64,000 bases of DNA from NCBI RefSeq assembly GCF_000515395.1, contig NZ_KI911782.1, positions 2,540,606 through 2,604,605 on the forward strand, written 5' to 3'. Made by a program: the position numbers and the translations under genes. Below the pieces are notes generated by a model, which did not search any database, had not been told where the DNA came from, and saw only the letters and a program-made list of their open reading frames with translations. Below, piece after piece: positions 17,446 through 25,163 of this stretch; position 1 is the stretch's first letter; each line of letters begins with the position of its first letter. Origin of the DNA: Jiangella gansuensis DSM 44835. Its GTDB lineage: Bacteria > Actinomycetota > Actinomycetes > Jiangellales > Jiangellaceae.

Positions 17446-18405
17446 TCACGGTGCCAGGGCGGTTTCGATGTCGTCGAGGATGCTGTGGGCACCACGGTAG
17501 GTGGAACTGCCCCAGACGGTGTAGTCGGCGTCGACGACGTCGCCCCGCTGCGCCGCGGGGAGGTTCTGCCACAGCGGCGACGCGGTGATGGTCTCGCGGG
17601 CGGCCGCGTTCTCGCCGTTTGCGAGGACGAAGACGACGTCGCCGTCGGCCTCCGGGATGAGTTCGAGGCTGATCTCGATGTAGTCGCGGTCGGCGTCCGG
17701 CTCGAGCTGGCTGTCCGGCCGGGCGAAGCCGACGTCGTCGAGCACCTGGCCGGGGAAGGACGCGGGCGTCTCCAGCCGCAGCACGTCCGCGGCCTGCACG
17801 CGGACCAGGGAGACCTCGACGGCGCCCGGGTCGCCGACGGCGTCGCGCACCTCCTGCACCCGCTCGTCGTACGCGGCGACGATCTCCTCCGCGCGGTCGG
17901 GCACCTGCAGCGCCTCGGCCAGTTCGGTGACGTGCGAGCGCCAGCTCCCGGTGCCCTCCCAGGTCAGCGACACGGTTGGGGCGATCTGCGAGAGGCTTTC
18001 GTACGTCTCGGCGGCACCGTCGACGTCGGCGGTGAGGATCAGGTCGGGATCGGCGGCGGCGAATGCTTCGATGTTCGGCTCGCGCGCGGTACCGACGAAC
18101 TCGAGGCCGTCGACGGCATAGTCCTCGGGCAGGAACGGGGCCAGGTCGGCGCCGTCGGCGAGCTCCGCACCGGCGGCGACGGGGTCGAAGCCCAGATCGA
18201 CCAGCGCGGACAGCGTCGGGCGCCACAGCGCGGCGATGCGATGCGGGTCGTCGGGGACCTCGGTCTCGCCCTGGGCGTGCGTGACGGTGTGAGTGGCCTG
18301 GCCGTCGTCGCCGGCTGCGGCCGTGGAACCGTCGTCGCCGCAGGCGGTGAGCGCGGTGGCGGCGGCAACGAGCAGGGCGAGAGGCGCGAGACGGCGCGGT
18401 CGCAT
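17446..18405 (-). CDS. Iron-siderophore ABC transporter substrate-binding lipoprotein
   Basis: A 319-aa lipoprotein: a basic N-terminus and hydrophobic stretch end in the lipobox LTAC with Cys22 as the lipidation site, followed by an acidic linker and a FecB/FhuD-like binding domain (RIAALWRPTLSALVDLGFDPVAAG; later DVVFVLANGENA). It captures ferric siderophores outside the membrane. No permease or ATPase genes are adjacent, so it must use transporters encoded elsewhere. It lies 29 bp after the FhuF-like gene and is probably controlled by the same upstream iron box. Confidence 0.9.
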   Translation of the reverse strand: MRPRRLAPLALLVAAATALTACGDDGSTAAAGDDGQATHTVTHAQGETEVPDDPHRIAALWRPTLSALVDLGFDPVAAGAELADGADLAPFLPEDYAVDGLEFVGTAREPNIEAFAAADPDLILTADVDGAAETYESLSQIAPTVSLTWEGTGSWRSHVTELAEALQVPDRAEEIVAAYDERVQEVRDAVGDPGAVEVSLVRVQAADVLRLETPASFPGQVLDDVGFARPDSQLEPDADRDYIEISLELIPEADGDVVFVLANGENAAARETITASPLWQNLPAAQRGDVVDADYTVWGSSTYRGAHSILDDIETALAP

Positions 18406-18434
18406 GAGTCTCCCGATCAGGACGGTGGGGTAGG

Positions 18435-19283
18435 TCAGGACGGGCGGCGTTCCAGGGCGGCGCGTCGCTTGGCCAGGCGGACGTCGTCGTCGACGTAGGG
18501 GCACCCGCCGCAGAAGGCCGCCGGCTGGTGTGCGGCGTCGCGTGGTCGCAGGTCGTCCTCGACGTACTTGAGGCAGCAGGTGCCCTTCACCGACGTGACG
18601 GCGACACCGCCGGACCACGGAACCTCGATCAGCCGGGGCCGCCGGCGGACCGGGGCGCCCAGGTCGGTCAGCCGGTCGGTGATCTCCTGGGTCCGCCGCC
18701 AGGCGTCCGCCGGGTCCAGGCCGCCGAGGTTGGCGGCGAGAACGGTGGGCCCGCCGAGCCGGTCGGCCACGGAGCTCCACATGGATCGCACGCCGTAGCG
18801 GGCGTTTCGCGCGACGGTCTCGATGACCGGCGCGAGGACGGCGTGCAGCCGCTCGGCCACGTCGCCGGGGCTGACGTCGTCGTCGATCTGGCCGGCGGTG
18901 ATGGCCAGGACGTCGAACTGGTCCTGCGCGGCGTGCACGTACGCCGTCGAAGGATCGAGCGGCAGACCGCGCCGCTCCAGCAGATACGCGGCGATCAGCG
19001 GGGTGGCGACGCATCCGGTGAGCCTCAGCACCAGGTAGGACGCGGCGAGGTTGCGGTGTCCGCTGGTGGCGTGGGTGAGGCGATCGAGCCAATGGACGAC
19101 GACGCCGGGGTCGGCGACGGCCTCGGCGAGCCGGGTCCAGCCGCCGTCGACGGTGGCCGGCTCGGCCGGGCGACCGGCTGGCGCGTCGCCGACGGCGGTG
19201 GCGAAACCGAAGGTGTCGTGGACGCCCTCCAGCCGTCGTGCGGCCGCGGAGAGCTGCTCCGTCTGGGTGAGTACGCCGGGCAT
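18435..19283 (-). CDS. FhuF-like [2Fe-2S] ferric siderophore reductase
   Basis: A 282-aa cytoplasmic protein with the C-terminal cysteine motif of FhuF-type reductases: C236-C237 then C258 and C261. The spacing between the pairs is 20 residues, longer than the ten or so in E. coli FhuF. FhuF proteins reduce ferric siderophores to release iron after uptake. The gene is first in an operon with a siderophore-binding lipoprotein, and a palindrome close to the IdeR/DmdR consensus lies about 25-50 bp upstream, so iron-repressed expression is expected. Confidence 0.88.
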   Translation of the reverse strand: MPGVLTQTEQLSAAARRLEGVHDTFGFATAVGDAPAGRPAEPATVDGGWTRLAEAVADPGVVVHWLDRLTHATSGHRNLAASYLVLRLTGCVATPLIAAYLLERRGLPLDPSTAYVHAAQDQFDVLAITAGQIDDDVSPGDVAERLHAVLAPVIETVARNARYGVRSMWSSVADRLGGPTVLAANLGGLDPADAWRRTQEITDRLTDLGAPVRRRPRLIEVPWSGGVAVTSVKGTCCLKYVEDDLRPRDAAHQPAAFCGGCPYVDDDVRLAKRRAALERRPS

Positions 19284-19305
19284 CGGTGTCCAGGATCGAG
19301 TGGGT

Positions 19306-19334
19306 TGTCGTTAGGTATCACTAACCTAACGACA
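19306..19334. promoter_or_regulatory. Iron box (IdeR/DmdR-type operator)
   Basis: Perfect 11-bp arms TGTCGTTAGGT and ACCTAACGACA flank seven bases. The 19-bp core TTAGGTATCACTAACCTAA (19311-19329) matches the known IdeR consensus at 15 of 19 positions, all differences being in the centre. It lies between the divergent FhuF-like gene and metF, and by function most likely governs the former. Confidence 0.85.
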
Positions 19335-19397
19335 GGGCTGGCTGAACGCCAACCTCCGAGGTATGAGACGTATCTGTCCACAACGCGGACTCACGAG

Positions 19398-19403
19398 TAC
19401 CCT
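19398..19403 (+). promoter_or_regulatory. -10 element of metF (leaderless)
   Basis: TACCCT lies six bases before the metF ATG at 19410, placing the transcript start at the start codon. Confidence 0.45.
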
Positions 19404-19409
19404 GAGCGA

Positions 19410-20330
19410 ATGGCTCTTGGTCTTCCCTCGACGATGCCCGGCGGTGCACGCACCATCCGGGATCTGCTGGCGTCGGGGAAGCGGTCGTTCTCGTTCGAGT
19501 TCTTCGCGCCGAAGACCGAGGCCGCGGAGGTGTCGTTCTGGCAGACCATGCGTGATCTGGAACGGCTGCGGCCCACGTTCGTCTCCGTCACCTACGGCGC
19601 CGGCGGCACCACCCGCGACAGCACGGTCCGGGTCACCGAGCGCATCGCACGCGAGACCACGCTCACCGTCGTCGGCCACCTGGCCGCGGTCGAACATTCG
19701 GTGGCTGAGCTGCGCAACGTCATCGGCCAGTACGCCGACGCGGGGGTCCGCAACTTCCTGGCCCTGCGCGGCGACCCGCCGGGCGACCCGCGCGGCGAGT
19801 GGGTGGCACATCCAGAGGGCTTGGAGTACTCCGAGCAACTGGTCCAGCTGATCCGCGCCAACGGTGACTTCTGCGTCGGCGTGGCGGCCTTCCCCGAGAA
19901 GCACCCGCGCTCGCCCGACCTCGAGACCGACGTGCGCTTCCTGGTCCGCAAGTTCCGGGCCGGCGCCGACTACGCCATCACCCAGATGTTCTTCCACGCC
20001 GACGACTACCTCCGGCTGCGCGACCGGGTGGCCGCCGCCGGGGGAGAGGCCCCGATCATCCCGGGCATCATGCCGGTGACGAACGTCAAGCAGATCCAGC
20101 GTTTTGCGGTGCTGTCCGGCGCGGACTTCCCAGCACCGCTGGCCGAACGGCTGCTCGCCGTCGAGGACGACCCCGAGGCGGTGCGGGCCATCGGCATCGA
20201 GGTCGCCACCGAGCTGTGCGAGCGGCTGCTCGCCGAGGGCGCGCCCGGCCTGCACTTCATCACGCTCAACAAGTCGACCGCCACCCGGCGCATCTACGAG
20301 GAACTGGGCGTCGCCGCCGTCTCTCGCTGA
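19410..20330 (+). CDS. metF: 5,10-methylenetetrahydrofolate reductase
   Basis: A 306-aa FAD-dependent TIM-barrel enzyme reducing methylene-THF to methyl-THF for methionine synthesis. Family marks are [14 protein letters not shown] near the N-terminus, [29 protein letters not shown] and PGIMPVTN. The ATG at 19410 is chosen because family members start just before [12 protein letters not shown] and a leaderless promoter points to it; the longer open frame upstream runs antisense to the FhuF-like gene. Confidence 0.95.
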   Translation: MALGLPSTMPGGARTIRDLLASGKRSFSFEFFAPKTEAAEVSFWQTMRDLERLRPTFVSVTYGAGGTTRDSTVRVTERIARETTLTVVGHLAAVEHSVAELRNVIGQYADAGVRNFLALRGDPPGDPRGEWVAHPEGLEYSEQLVQLIRANGDFCVGVAAFPEKHPRSPDLETDVRFLVRKFRAGADYAITQMFFHADDYLRLRDRVAAAGGEAPIIPGIMPVTNVKQIQRFAVLSGADFPAPLAERLLAVEDDPEAVRAIGIEVATELCERLLAEGAPGLHFITLNKSTATRRIYEELGVAAVSR

Positions 20331-20346
20331 GGCGCGCGCATCACGC

Positions 20347-21738
20347 CTAGGCCCGGCCGACGAGGTCGGTGACGATGGCCGCGGAGACGGCCACCAGCGG
20401 CACCCCCGGCCCCGGGTGGGCGCCCGCCCCGGCCAGGAACAGCCCCCGCAGCCGCGTGGCGGTGCCAGGCCGGCGCAGCAGGGCGGCGACGCCGCGCTGG
20501 GCAGCGCTGCCGTACACGCGGCCACCTGGGACGCCGAGGCCGCGTTCCAGGTCGTGCGGGGTCCGGATGGTGCTGATGGCGGCCGGGTCGCGGGGGAGGT
20601 CCGCGCCGGTGGAGGCCGCGGCGAGGATGGTCGAGGCGTAGTCCTCCGCGCGGCCGGGTGTGGTCCAGTCGGTGCCGTCCGGCTGGTGCGGCGGGGCGGG
20701 GGCGTGCAGGACCCAGCCGCCCGGCTGCGCGAGCACGGTGACGACGGGGGTGCCGGTGCCGGTCGGCACGACGACGGTGCGTAGCGGCCTGCCCGTGGGT
20801 GCTGACCGTGCCGCGAAGGCGACGGTGACGACGGACGCCGCCGCGCCGGAATCGTCCCCGGGCGACGAGCGCCGCCAACGAGGACGACGCCCGGCCGTGA
20901 CGTCGTCGGGCAGCAGGCCCGGCGCCGCGGTCCACATCACGACGTCGGCGCCGACCGTCTCGCCCTCGGCCAAGCGGACTCCGGCGACCCGGCCGCTGTC
21001 GGCGACCACACCGGCCGCCCGGGTGCCGAACCGGAACCGGGCCCGGCGATCGACGGCGCGGCGGTGCAGCACGTCGGCCAGCCGGTGCACGCCGCCGTCC
21101 ACCGTCCACATGCCGAACGTCTGCTCCAGGTACGGCAGCACGGTCAGGGTGGCCGGGGCGGTGGCGGGATCCGCGCCGACCGTCGTCGCGTACGTGTCGA
21201 GCAGTGACCGCAGCCGGTGGTCGGCCAGGAGCTGCCGGCCCGCGTTCCGCAACGACGGGTCCTTCGCAGATGAGGAGCGGGTGATGGCGGGCGGCTCGGC
21301 GTGGCCGAGGATCGCCGGGCGCAGCCGTTGCCAGGTCCGCTCGCCGTGCCGGACCACGGCGTCCCACTGACCGCCCGCACCGGCGCCCAGGACGTCGTCG
21401 AACGCCCGGATGGCACCGGCCCGGGTGGCGTTGGGGACGTCGACCCGTTCGCCGCTCGCGAACACGAGCCGGACAGCGGGCTCGACCGGCGCGACGTCGA
21501 GCTCCTTCTCCAGCGGCCGGCCGGTCTTGCGGAACAGGTCGCGAAGGACGGCGGGCAGCGTGAAGACAGCGGGGCCGAGGTCGGCGGCGGTGTGGTGGCC
21601 GCCGATGCGGTGGCCGGCCAGTTGGCCGCCGGGCCGCGGACCGGCCTCGACCACGGTGACCTCGTGGCCGAAGTCGGCAAGCGCGAGCGCACCGCACAAG
21701 CCGGCCAGGCCGGCGCCCACGACGACGACGCGCGCCAC
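20347..21738 (-). CDS. Phytoene desaturase-like FAD-dependent oxidoreductase
   Basis: A 463-aa flavoprotein with the N-terminal FAD-binding GAGLAGL (residues 8-14) and an Asp/Glu-ending beta-alpha-beta (VTVVEAGPRPGGQ), and a C-terminal segment GLFLAGAGAHPGPGVPLVAVSA typical of the phytoene dehydrogenase/CrtI superfamily, where it completes the FAD site. Carotenoid synthesis is possible, but phytoene synthase and cyclase genes are absent here, so the substrate is open. It follows the YbaK-family gene by 13 bp and is probably in its operon. Confidence 0.82.
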   Translation of the reverse strand: MARVVVVGAGLAGLCGALALADFGHEVTVVEAGPRPGGQLAGHRIGGHHTAADLGPAVFTLPAVLRDLFRKTGRPLEKELDVAPVEPAVRLVFASGERVDVPNATRAGAIRAFDDVLGAGAGGQWDAVVRHGERTWQRLRPAILGHAEPPAITRSSSAKDPSLRNAGRQLLADHRLRSLLDTYATTVGADPATAPATLTVLPYLEQTFGMWTVDGGVHRLADVLHRRAVDRRARFRFGTRAAGVVADSGRVAGVRLAEGETVGADVVMWTAAPGLLPDDVTAGRRPRWRRSSPGDDSGAAASVVTVAFAARSAPTGRPLRTVVVPTGTGTPVVTVLAQPGGWVLHAPAPPHQPDGTDWTTPGRAEDYASTILAAASTGADLPRDPAAISTIRTPHDLERGLGVPGGRVYGSAAQRGVAALLRRPGTATRLRGLFLAGAGAHPGPGVPLVAVSAAIVTDLVGRA

Positions 21739-21751
21739 CGCGGTGCCGGGG

Positions 21752-22249
21752 TCAGGCCTCGACGTCGACGGGCGTGCCGCCGGTGACGCGAACCAGCTCG
21801 TCGAACGTCGTCGGGAAGACGGTGTGCGGATGGCCGGCGGCGGCCCAGACCCGCGGATGCCGCGCCAGCCAGGTGTCGATGAGCGTGCGCACCGGCTCCG
21901 GATGCCCGAGCGGCGCGACGCCGCCGATGGGCTGACCGGTGTGCGCGCGGACGAAGTCGGGGGTGGCCCGGCCGACCTTCCGTGCGCCGATCGCGGCGGC
22001 CAGCAGCGATGTGTCGGCGCGGTGGGCGCCGCTGGTCAGCACGAGCAGGGGTGCGCCGTCGCAGTCGAAGACCAGCGAGTTGGCGATGGCGCCGACCTCG
22101 CAGCCCAGTTGTTGTGCGGCGGCAGCGGCGGTAGGGGCGGAATCGGGCAGTACGACGACCTCGCCGCCGGCGCCCGCGGCCTCGAGTGCGGCGCGCACAC
22201 GCTGGACGTTGGGGTGGGTCGACGCGCGGTCGGCGGTAGGGCTCGTCAC
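21752..22249 (-). CDS. YbaK/ProX-family aminoacyl-tRNA deacylase-like protein
   Basis: A 165-aa single-domain protein of the YbaK/ProX editing family, with ANSLVFDCDGAPLLVLTSGAHRAD, the Lys in IGARKVGRAT and GQPIGGVAPLGHP, all typical. Members hydrolyse mischarged tRNA (for example Cys-tRNAPro). The GTG at 22249 gives the family length and lies eight bases after TAGGGT, a candidate -10. It is divergent from the SOS-box gene. Confidence 0.88.
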   Translation of the reverse strand: MTSPTADRASTHPNVQRVRAALEAAGAGGEVVVLPDSAPTAAAAAQQLGCEVGAIANSLVFDCDGAPLLVLTSGAHRADTSLLAAAIGARKVGRATPDFVRAHTGQPIGGVAPLGHPEPVRTLIDTWLARHPRVWAAAGHPHTVFPTTFDELVRVTGGTPVDVEA

Positions 22250-22279
22250 AGCCGACGACCCTACCGCGCCCGCCAACCG

Positions 22280-22310
22280 TTGACGCGTTGTCGGTGGCCG
22301 GGTGTACAGT
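22280..22310 (+). promoter_or_regulatory. Candidate promoter of the HEPN gene
   Basis: TTGACG (22280-22285) and TGTACA (22303-22308) are spaced by 17 bases. The LexA-type palindrome begins 14 bases further on, so a bound repressor would block the start site. Confidence 0.5.
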
Positions 22311-22321
22311 CCGAACCAAGC

Positions 22322-22337
22322 TCGAACAAAAGTTCGA
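22322..22337. promoter_or_regulatory. SOS box (LexA operator)
   Basis: TCGAAC-AAAA-GTTCGA is a perfect 6-bp-arm palindrome identical in its arms to the actinobacterial/mycobacterial LexA consensus (TCGAAC N4 GTTCGA). It lies 21 bases before the ATG of the SAV_6107-family gene. Confidence 0.88.
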
Positions 22338-22357
22338 ACACGACCCCGGAGGCGGCA

Positions 22358-22876
22358 ATGACGGTTGAGTACCAGCAGGTGAACAGCCTCGCGCACAGCG
22401 GGCACGGCGGGGCCGCGCGGCGGTCGCGCCCCCCGATGGGCCATGCCGCGCTCGACCTGATCGACCACGCGCGTTCGTGCCTGGCCGAGGCGGCGTCGGC
22501 GGAGCACGCCACGGACCGGTTCGCTGCTGCCCACCTGGCGGCGCTGCGGGCGGCTGCGGCGGTGCTGGCGGCGCGGGCGCGGCCGGTGGATGCCCGGCGT
22601 GGCCGTGGCCGGCGTGGTCACGGTCCGCGCAACGTGTGGGAGTTGCTGCCCGGGGTGGCGCCGGAGCTGGCCGAGTGGTCGGCGTTCTTCGGGTCCAACG
22701 CGGGCAAGCGGGCCGCGGCACAGGCCGGCCTGCCCGGGTCGGTGAGCCCGCGCGAGGCGGACGACCTGCTGCGCGAGGCCGACGCGTTCCTGGGGTTGGT
22801 GTGCGTCCTGCTCGGTCTGCCGTACCAGGAGCCGATCGACGGGCCGGTGGTCGCCTTGGTCAGAAGCCCGTCGTGA
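22358..22876 (+). CDS. SAV_6107 family HEPN domain protein, SOS-controlled
   Basis: A 172-aa, mostly alpha-helical protein resembling the SAV_6107 HEPN family of actinobacteria (helices around ALDLIDHARSCLAEA and AAHLAALRAAAAVLAARARP; conserved NVWELLPGVAPELAEWSAFF). HEPN domains occur in RNases and nucleotidyltransferase partners, but the catalytic Rx4-6H motif is not evident here and the function is unknown. The gene has a GGAGG ribosome-binding site and a perfect LexA box upstream, so DNA-damage induction is expected. No translesion polymerase is adjacent; dinB lies 14 kb away. Confidence 0.8.
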   Translation: MTVEYQQVNSLAHSGHGGAARRSRPPMGHAALDLIDHARSCLAEAASAEHATDRFAAAHLAALRAAAAVLAARARPVDARRGRGRRGHGPRNVWELLPGVAPELAEWSAFFGSNAGKRAAAQAGLPGSVSPREADDLLREADAFLGLVCVLLGLPYQEPIDGPVVALVRSPS

Positions 22877-22945
22877 TCGGGAAGCCTTGGGGCGGTTCCG
22901 GCGTTACAGATTCTGTCCTGTCTGTTCGATGTCGGGAGTTCTGCC

Positions 22946-23884
22946 ATGGCTGACGGCAGCGATCTGTACGAGCTCATCGAGGCGCCGCCCGAACTGGAGT
23001 CGCCAGTACTGGTGTACTGGTTCGACGGCTTCATCGACGCCGGCCGTGCCGGCGGCGGGCTCGTCGATCACCTGCTCGCGACGTTCGAGACGGAGCTCGT
23101 GGCCCGGTTCAACGTCGATGAGCTGATCGACTACCGCGCCCGCCGGCCGGAGATGCGCTTCGCCGACGGCGCCTTCCAGGACTACGACGCTCCTGAGCTC
23201 ACGCTGCGACTGGTCCGCGACGACGGCGGCTCGCCGTTCCTGCTGTTGTCCGGCCCGGAGCCCGACGTGCGGTGGGAGGCGTTCATCTCCGCCGTGACCG
23301 ACCTCGTCGAGCGGTTGGGGGTCCGGCTGTCCATCGGGGTCCACGGCATCCCCAACCCAGTGCCGCACACGCGTCCGCTGAGCGTGCTCACACACGCCAA
23401 CCGGCCCGGCCTGCTCGACGAGTCGGCGCTGGTCGACGTCGAGCTGCGGGTGCCGGGCAATGTCTCCTCCCTGCTGGAGTACCGGCTGGGCCAGTCCGGG
23501 CACGACGCCATCGGCCTGGTCGCCCGGGTCCCGCACTACCTCGCCGAGTCCGAGTACCCGCAGTCGTCGCTGACGCTGCTGCGGGCGCTGAGCGCTGCCA
23601 CCGGGCTGCTGCTCCCGTCGGGCGAACTGGTCGAGGCGTCCCGCCGCACCGACGAACTGGTGCGCGAGCAGGTCGAGGGCAACGAGCAGGTCGCCCGGGT
23701 GGTGCATGCGCTGGAGAGCCAGTACGACGCGTTCGCCGGTAGCGAGTCGCGAGGCAGCCTGATCGCCGAGCAGCGCGCCGTGCCCAGCGCCGACGAGATC
23801 GGCGCCGAACTCGAGCAGTTCCTCGCAGACCTCGACGACGACCCGTCCGACGGCGGCGACGACACCCCGCGCGACGACGTCTGA
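22946..23884 (+). CDS. PAC2 family protein (proteasome assembly chaperone-like)
   Basis: A 312-aa PAC2-family protein, with the N-terminal VLVYWFDGFIDAGRAGGGLVDHLL, and GIPNPVPHTRPLSVLTHAN in the middle, both conserved in actinobacterial PAC2 proteins. Archaeal and eukaryotic relatives assist proteasome assembly; the bacterial role is unproven, and no proteasome genes are in the window. A long acidic, probably coiled C-terminal region follows (about residues 240-312). GGGAG precedes the ATG. A 667-bp non-coding region full of palindromes follows. Confidence 0.85.
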   Translation: MADGSDLYELIEAPPELESPVLVYWFDGFIDAGRAGGGLVDHLLATFETELVARFNVDELIDYRARRPEMRFADGAFQDYDAPELTLRLVRDDGGSPFLLLSGPEPDVRWEAFISAVTDLVERLGVRLSIGVHGIPNPVPHTRPLSVLTHANRPGLLDESALVDVELRVPGNVSSLLEYRLGQSGHDAIGLVARVPHYLAESEYPQSSLTLLRALSAATGLLLPSGELVEASRRTDELVREQVEGNEQVARVVHALESQYDAFAGSESRGSLIAEQRAVPSADEIGAELEQFLADLDDDPSDGGDDTPRDDV

Positions 23885-24071
23885 CCCGTCGCGCGCCCGC
23901 CGGCACGCCCTGCTCCGGCCGGTGTCCGCGGCAGTGGCACGCCGGCAATCCGGCGATCGGCCACGTGACCAGGGGTTCTTCCGCTCCACTGCGCCTGTAT
24001 TCGTCGTAGAGCGACAGCAGCCCGGACGGTCCGCCGAGGCGCCGGGACGGGTGGGCGGTGATGTGTGACTT

Positions 24072-24123
24072 CGATGGCGGGTGGTTTGGTGGCGCTCTGG
24101 CCCCACCAAACCACCCGCCATCG
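24072..24123. repeat. Perfect 21-bp-arm hairpin downstream of the PAC2 gene
   Basis: Left arm 24072-24092 (CGATGGCGGGTGGTTTGGTGG, key run GGTGGTTTGGTGG) is exactly complementary to right arm 24103-24123; the loop is ten bases. It lies 188 bp after the PAC2 stop. It could be a terminator, but the distance and the perfect symmetry also fit a mobile palindrome. Confidence 0.75.
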
Positions 24124-24207
24124 CCGTGCTAGGTGGCCGCGGGCGGCAGCGGGGACGGTGTCGCCCGGCGGCGGGCCGGGGTCGCTGGGGCGGCGGGGCG
24201 CGGGAAA

Positions 24208-24372
24208 GATCAGGTGACCGATCGCGCCGAATTGCCGCGCCGAGGTCACCTGATCGTTTCGTGTCCACATGCTGGAGGCGATCAGGTGCCCGATCCGAGC
24301 TGTCGCGGGCGCTGTCGTCACCTGATCGCCGCCGCGCAACCGATCAGGCGACACATCGACGATCAGGTGACC
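24208..24372. repeat. Array of alternating inverted 12-mers (GATCAGGTGACC)
   Basis: Six copies of GATCAGGTGACC: 24208 (+), 24244 (-), 24280 (+), 24316 (-), 24342 (+, two differences), 24361 (+). The first four start exactly 36 bp apart in strictly alternating orientation, separated by 24-bp unrelated spacers. No gene is present in 23885-24551. The layout suggests a multi-site protein-binding array or cruciform-forming structure; it is unlike CRISPR because orientation alternates. Confidence 0.8.
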
Positions 24373-24480
24373 CACCTCCGCCGACGACACCTCGCCGACC
24401 AACGGGAGCGGCTGCTGACCGCGCAGACACCGGTTCGCTGTCTAGATCTCAGCGGCCCTGGTCGTTCCGCACAGTCTCAC

Positions 24481-24511
24481 CGTGGGTGTGAGTCACGTCG
24501 TGGGTGTGAGT
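24481..24511 (+). repeat. Two direct copies of CGTGGGTGTGAGT
   Basis: CGTGGGTGTGAGT occurs at 24481-24493 and 24499-24511, an 18-bp period, in the last part of the same intergenic region before the arfB stop. Function unknown. Confidence 0.6.
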
Positions 24512-24551
24512 GCGCCTTCCCTTGCGGCCCGGGTGTCGTGGCGGGACGCAC

Positions 24552-24977
24552 TCAGGAGTCGTCGGGGCGGCGGCGCAGGCGCTTGAGCTGACCGTGCTGC
24601 TTCTTCCGGTTCACTCGCCGGGCCTTCGCCGACCGCGACGGTTTGGTGGGCCGGCGCCGTGGCGGGGGTGGCCGTAGCGCGTCCTCCAGCAGTCTCGCCA
24701 GCCGATCCATGGCCGCCTGCCGATTGCGCAGCTGCGAGCGGTGTTTTGAGGCGACGACCGTGAGTACGCCGTCGGCCAAGCGATGATCCAGCCGCTGTAC
24801 GAGCCGGTCCCGGGCTGCCGGGCTCAGTGCCTGCGAGGCCAGGACGTCGAAGGAGAGCTCGACGCGGGAGTCGGTCGTGTTGACGCTCTGCCCGCCCGGG
24901 CCGCTGGACCGGGAGAAGCGCCAGCTGAGTTCGTCGTCGGGGATGACGATCGTTTCGCGCACTCGTACCGGGGCCAC
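24552..24977 (-). CDS. arfB: Alternative ribosome-rescue factor / codon-independent peptidyl-tRNA hydrolase
   Basis: A 141-aa protein with the release-factor GGQ motif at residues 28-30 inside RSSGPGGQSVNTTDSRVEL and a very basic C-terminal tail (PTKPSRSAKARRVNRKKQHGQ). This is the ArfB/YaeJ arrangement: the tail enters the empty mRNA channel of stalled ribosomes and GGQ releases the peptide. Two consecutive GTG codons (24980, 24977) could start it; GACAAT lies six bases before the second, supporting a leaderless start there. Confidence 0.9.
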   Translation of the reverse strand: MAPVRVRETIVIPDDELSWRFSRSSGPGGQSVNTTDSRVELSFDVLASQALSPAARDRLVQRLDHRLADGVLTVVASKHRSQLRNRQAAMDRLARLLEDALRPPPPRRRPTKPSRSAKARRVNRKKQHGQLKRLRRRPDDS

Positions 24978-25163
24978 CACACCATTGTCTCGTCGGGCGT
25001 TCCCGTGGTCACGGCGCGGGCAGCCGAGACCGTGATTCAGCAAAGCGACAAAAGCCCCACATGGATCAATTGGGCCGTACACTCACACCGAGCGGCGAGT
25101 TGACCAGCGGCGACGGTCGGTGGCTGAGCTGCGGCCGGCCGCCTCGCCGCAGGGGAGGCCACC

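Noticed and set aside
16513-19092. Long frames running through the polyprenyl synthase, binding protein and FhuF genes
   Set aside because: They are frame shadows or upstream read-throughs; lipobox, iron box and family starts define the real genes.
16309-21738. Carotenoid biosynthetic cluster
   Set aside because: A polyprenyl synthase and a phytoene-desaturase-like gene are present, but phytoene synthase and cyclase genes are absent and unrelated genes intervene.
24208-24372. CRISPR array
   Set aside because: Repeats are only 12 bp, alternate in orientation and vary in spacing at one end; no cas genes nearby.
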